Assembly (NCBI GenBank): GCA_029059365.1
Contig: JAIDVZ010000145.1
Coordinates: 1 to 15,610, forward strand
DNA: 15,610 nt
Direction: 5' to 3'
From: Opitutales bacterium
GTDB taxonomy: Bacteria; Verrucomicrobiota; Verrucomicrobiia; Opitutales; JAIRKQ01
Under the pieces are notes generated by a model. The model saw nothing but the letters and a program-made list of their open reading frames with translations, searched no databases and was not told where the DNA came from. This document shows, piece after piece, positions 15,555 through 15,610 of the stretch. Within the stretch, counting starts at the first letter, position 1, and each line of letters begins with the position of its first letter. The translations under genes were made by a program, and so were the position numbers.

Positions 15555-15610
15555 TTAGCTAGGCTGATTCTTTCTCAGTAAATCATCTAATTTAACTTTG
15601 TACTTATAAT
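15555..15610 (-). CDS. C-terminal end of a further paralog, cut by the right edge
   Basis: Reading the minus strand from the window edge gives YKYKVKLDDLLRKNQPS followed by TAA (15555-15557). This matches the closing strand of family modules elsewhere in the window: SKYKINLNDLLKKGDNK at the end of the gene at 3-1559 and GYKVKIDDLLGHS near 4740. The agreement in sequence, frame and terminal position makes this the last 17 codons of another copy lying mostly outside the window. It is too short to say more. Confidence 0.75.
   Translation of the reverse strand, partial: YKYKVKLDDLLRKNQPS

Noticed and set aside
3..15610. Alternative genetic code that reads stops as sense
   Set aside because: TAA and TGA both end genes at expected places (for example TGA at the ends of tag and the 5365 gene, TAA at the end of tsaD).
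1..15610. CRISPR array, insertion sequence or retroelement
   Set aside because: No regularly spaced short repeats, transposase or reverse transcriptase motifs are seen; the repeats present are parts of paralogous genes.

Overview
The window is an AT-rich bacterial segment in which three ordinary housekeeping loci (tsaD, a tRNA-Gly(CCC) gene and a tag-type DNA glycosylase) sit among a crowd of large, mutually related genes of no family I recognise. The TsaD protein reads most like those of Verrucomicrobiota, especially the Opitutia/Puniceicoccales group (SQIDLH-YGGVVP-L-REH near the N-terminus, [22 protein letters not shown], then FSFSGLKTSLRY). That is an impression from memory, not a search. 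The AT richness and the many paralogous non-housekeeping proteins would suit a host-associated member of that group, but this is inference.

Layout. Positions 1-7287 (+ strand) hold four paralogous genes: one cut by the left edge (3-1559), an intact one (1581-2984), one split by a single in-frame TAA (3095-5290) and a chimeric one (5365-7287). tsaD follows (7389-8372), then a separate 661-residue helical-repeat protein (8548-10533). Next come a well-formed promoter and tRNA-Gly, then tag (10815-11390). From 11497 to the right edge the minus strand carries two more paralogs (11497-12813 and 12869-15112). They are separated by a 398-bp gene-free stretch from the last 17 codons of a further paralog at the right edge (15555-15610).

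The unusual content is a modular protein family. Each member has an N-terminal head of about 110-130 residues, with a Trp-centred motif such as NWWG, NWFG or NWAG and a later W/G-rich amphipathic helix. The head is followed by three to five divergent tandem modules of about 95-125 residues. A module typically opens with a Phe-Leu-x-x-Asn-x-x-(Leu/Ile)-Pro-like motif, is rich in predicted beta strands, and closes with a lysine-rich strand ending in Asp-Leu-Leu. The 5365-7287 product carries, between head and beta modules, helical repeats like those that make up the 8548-10533 protein, so the two protein types share parts. Near-identical DNA blocks inside otherwise diverged copies, a fresh nonsense codon, a repeated 5' leader and conserved start contexts all point to an actively duplicating and recombining family. 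A set of secreted or surface proteins acting on a host or on other cells is my best guess; the sequence shows the architecture but not the function.
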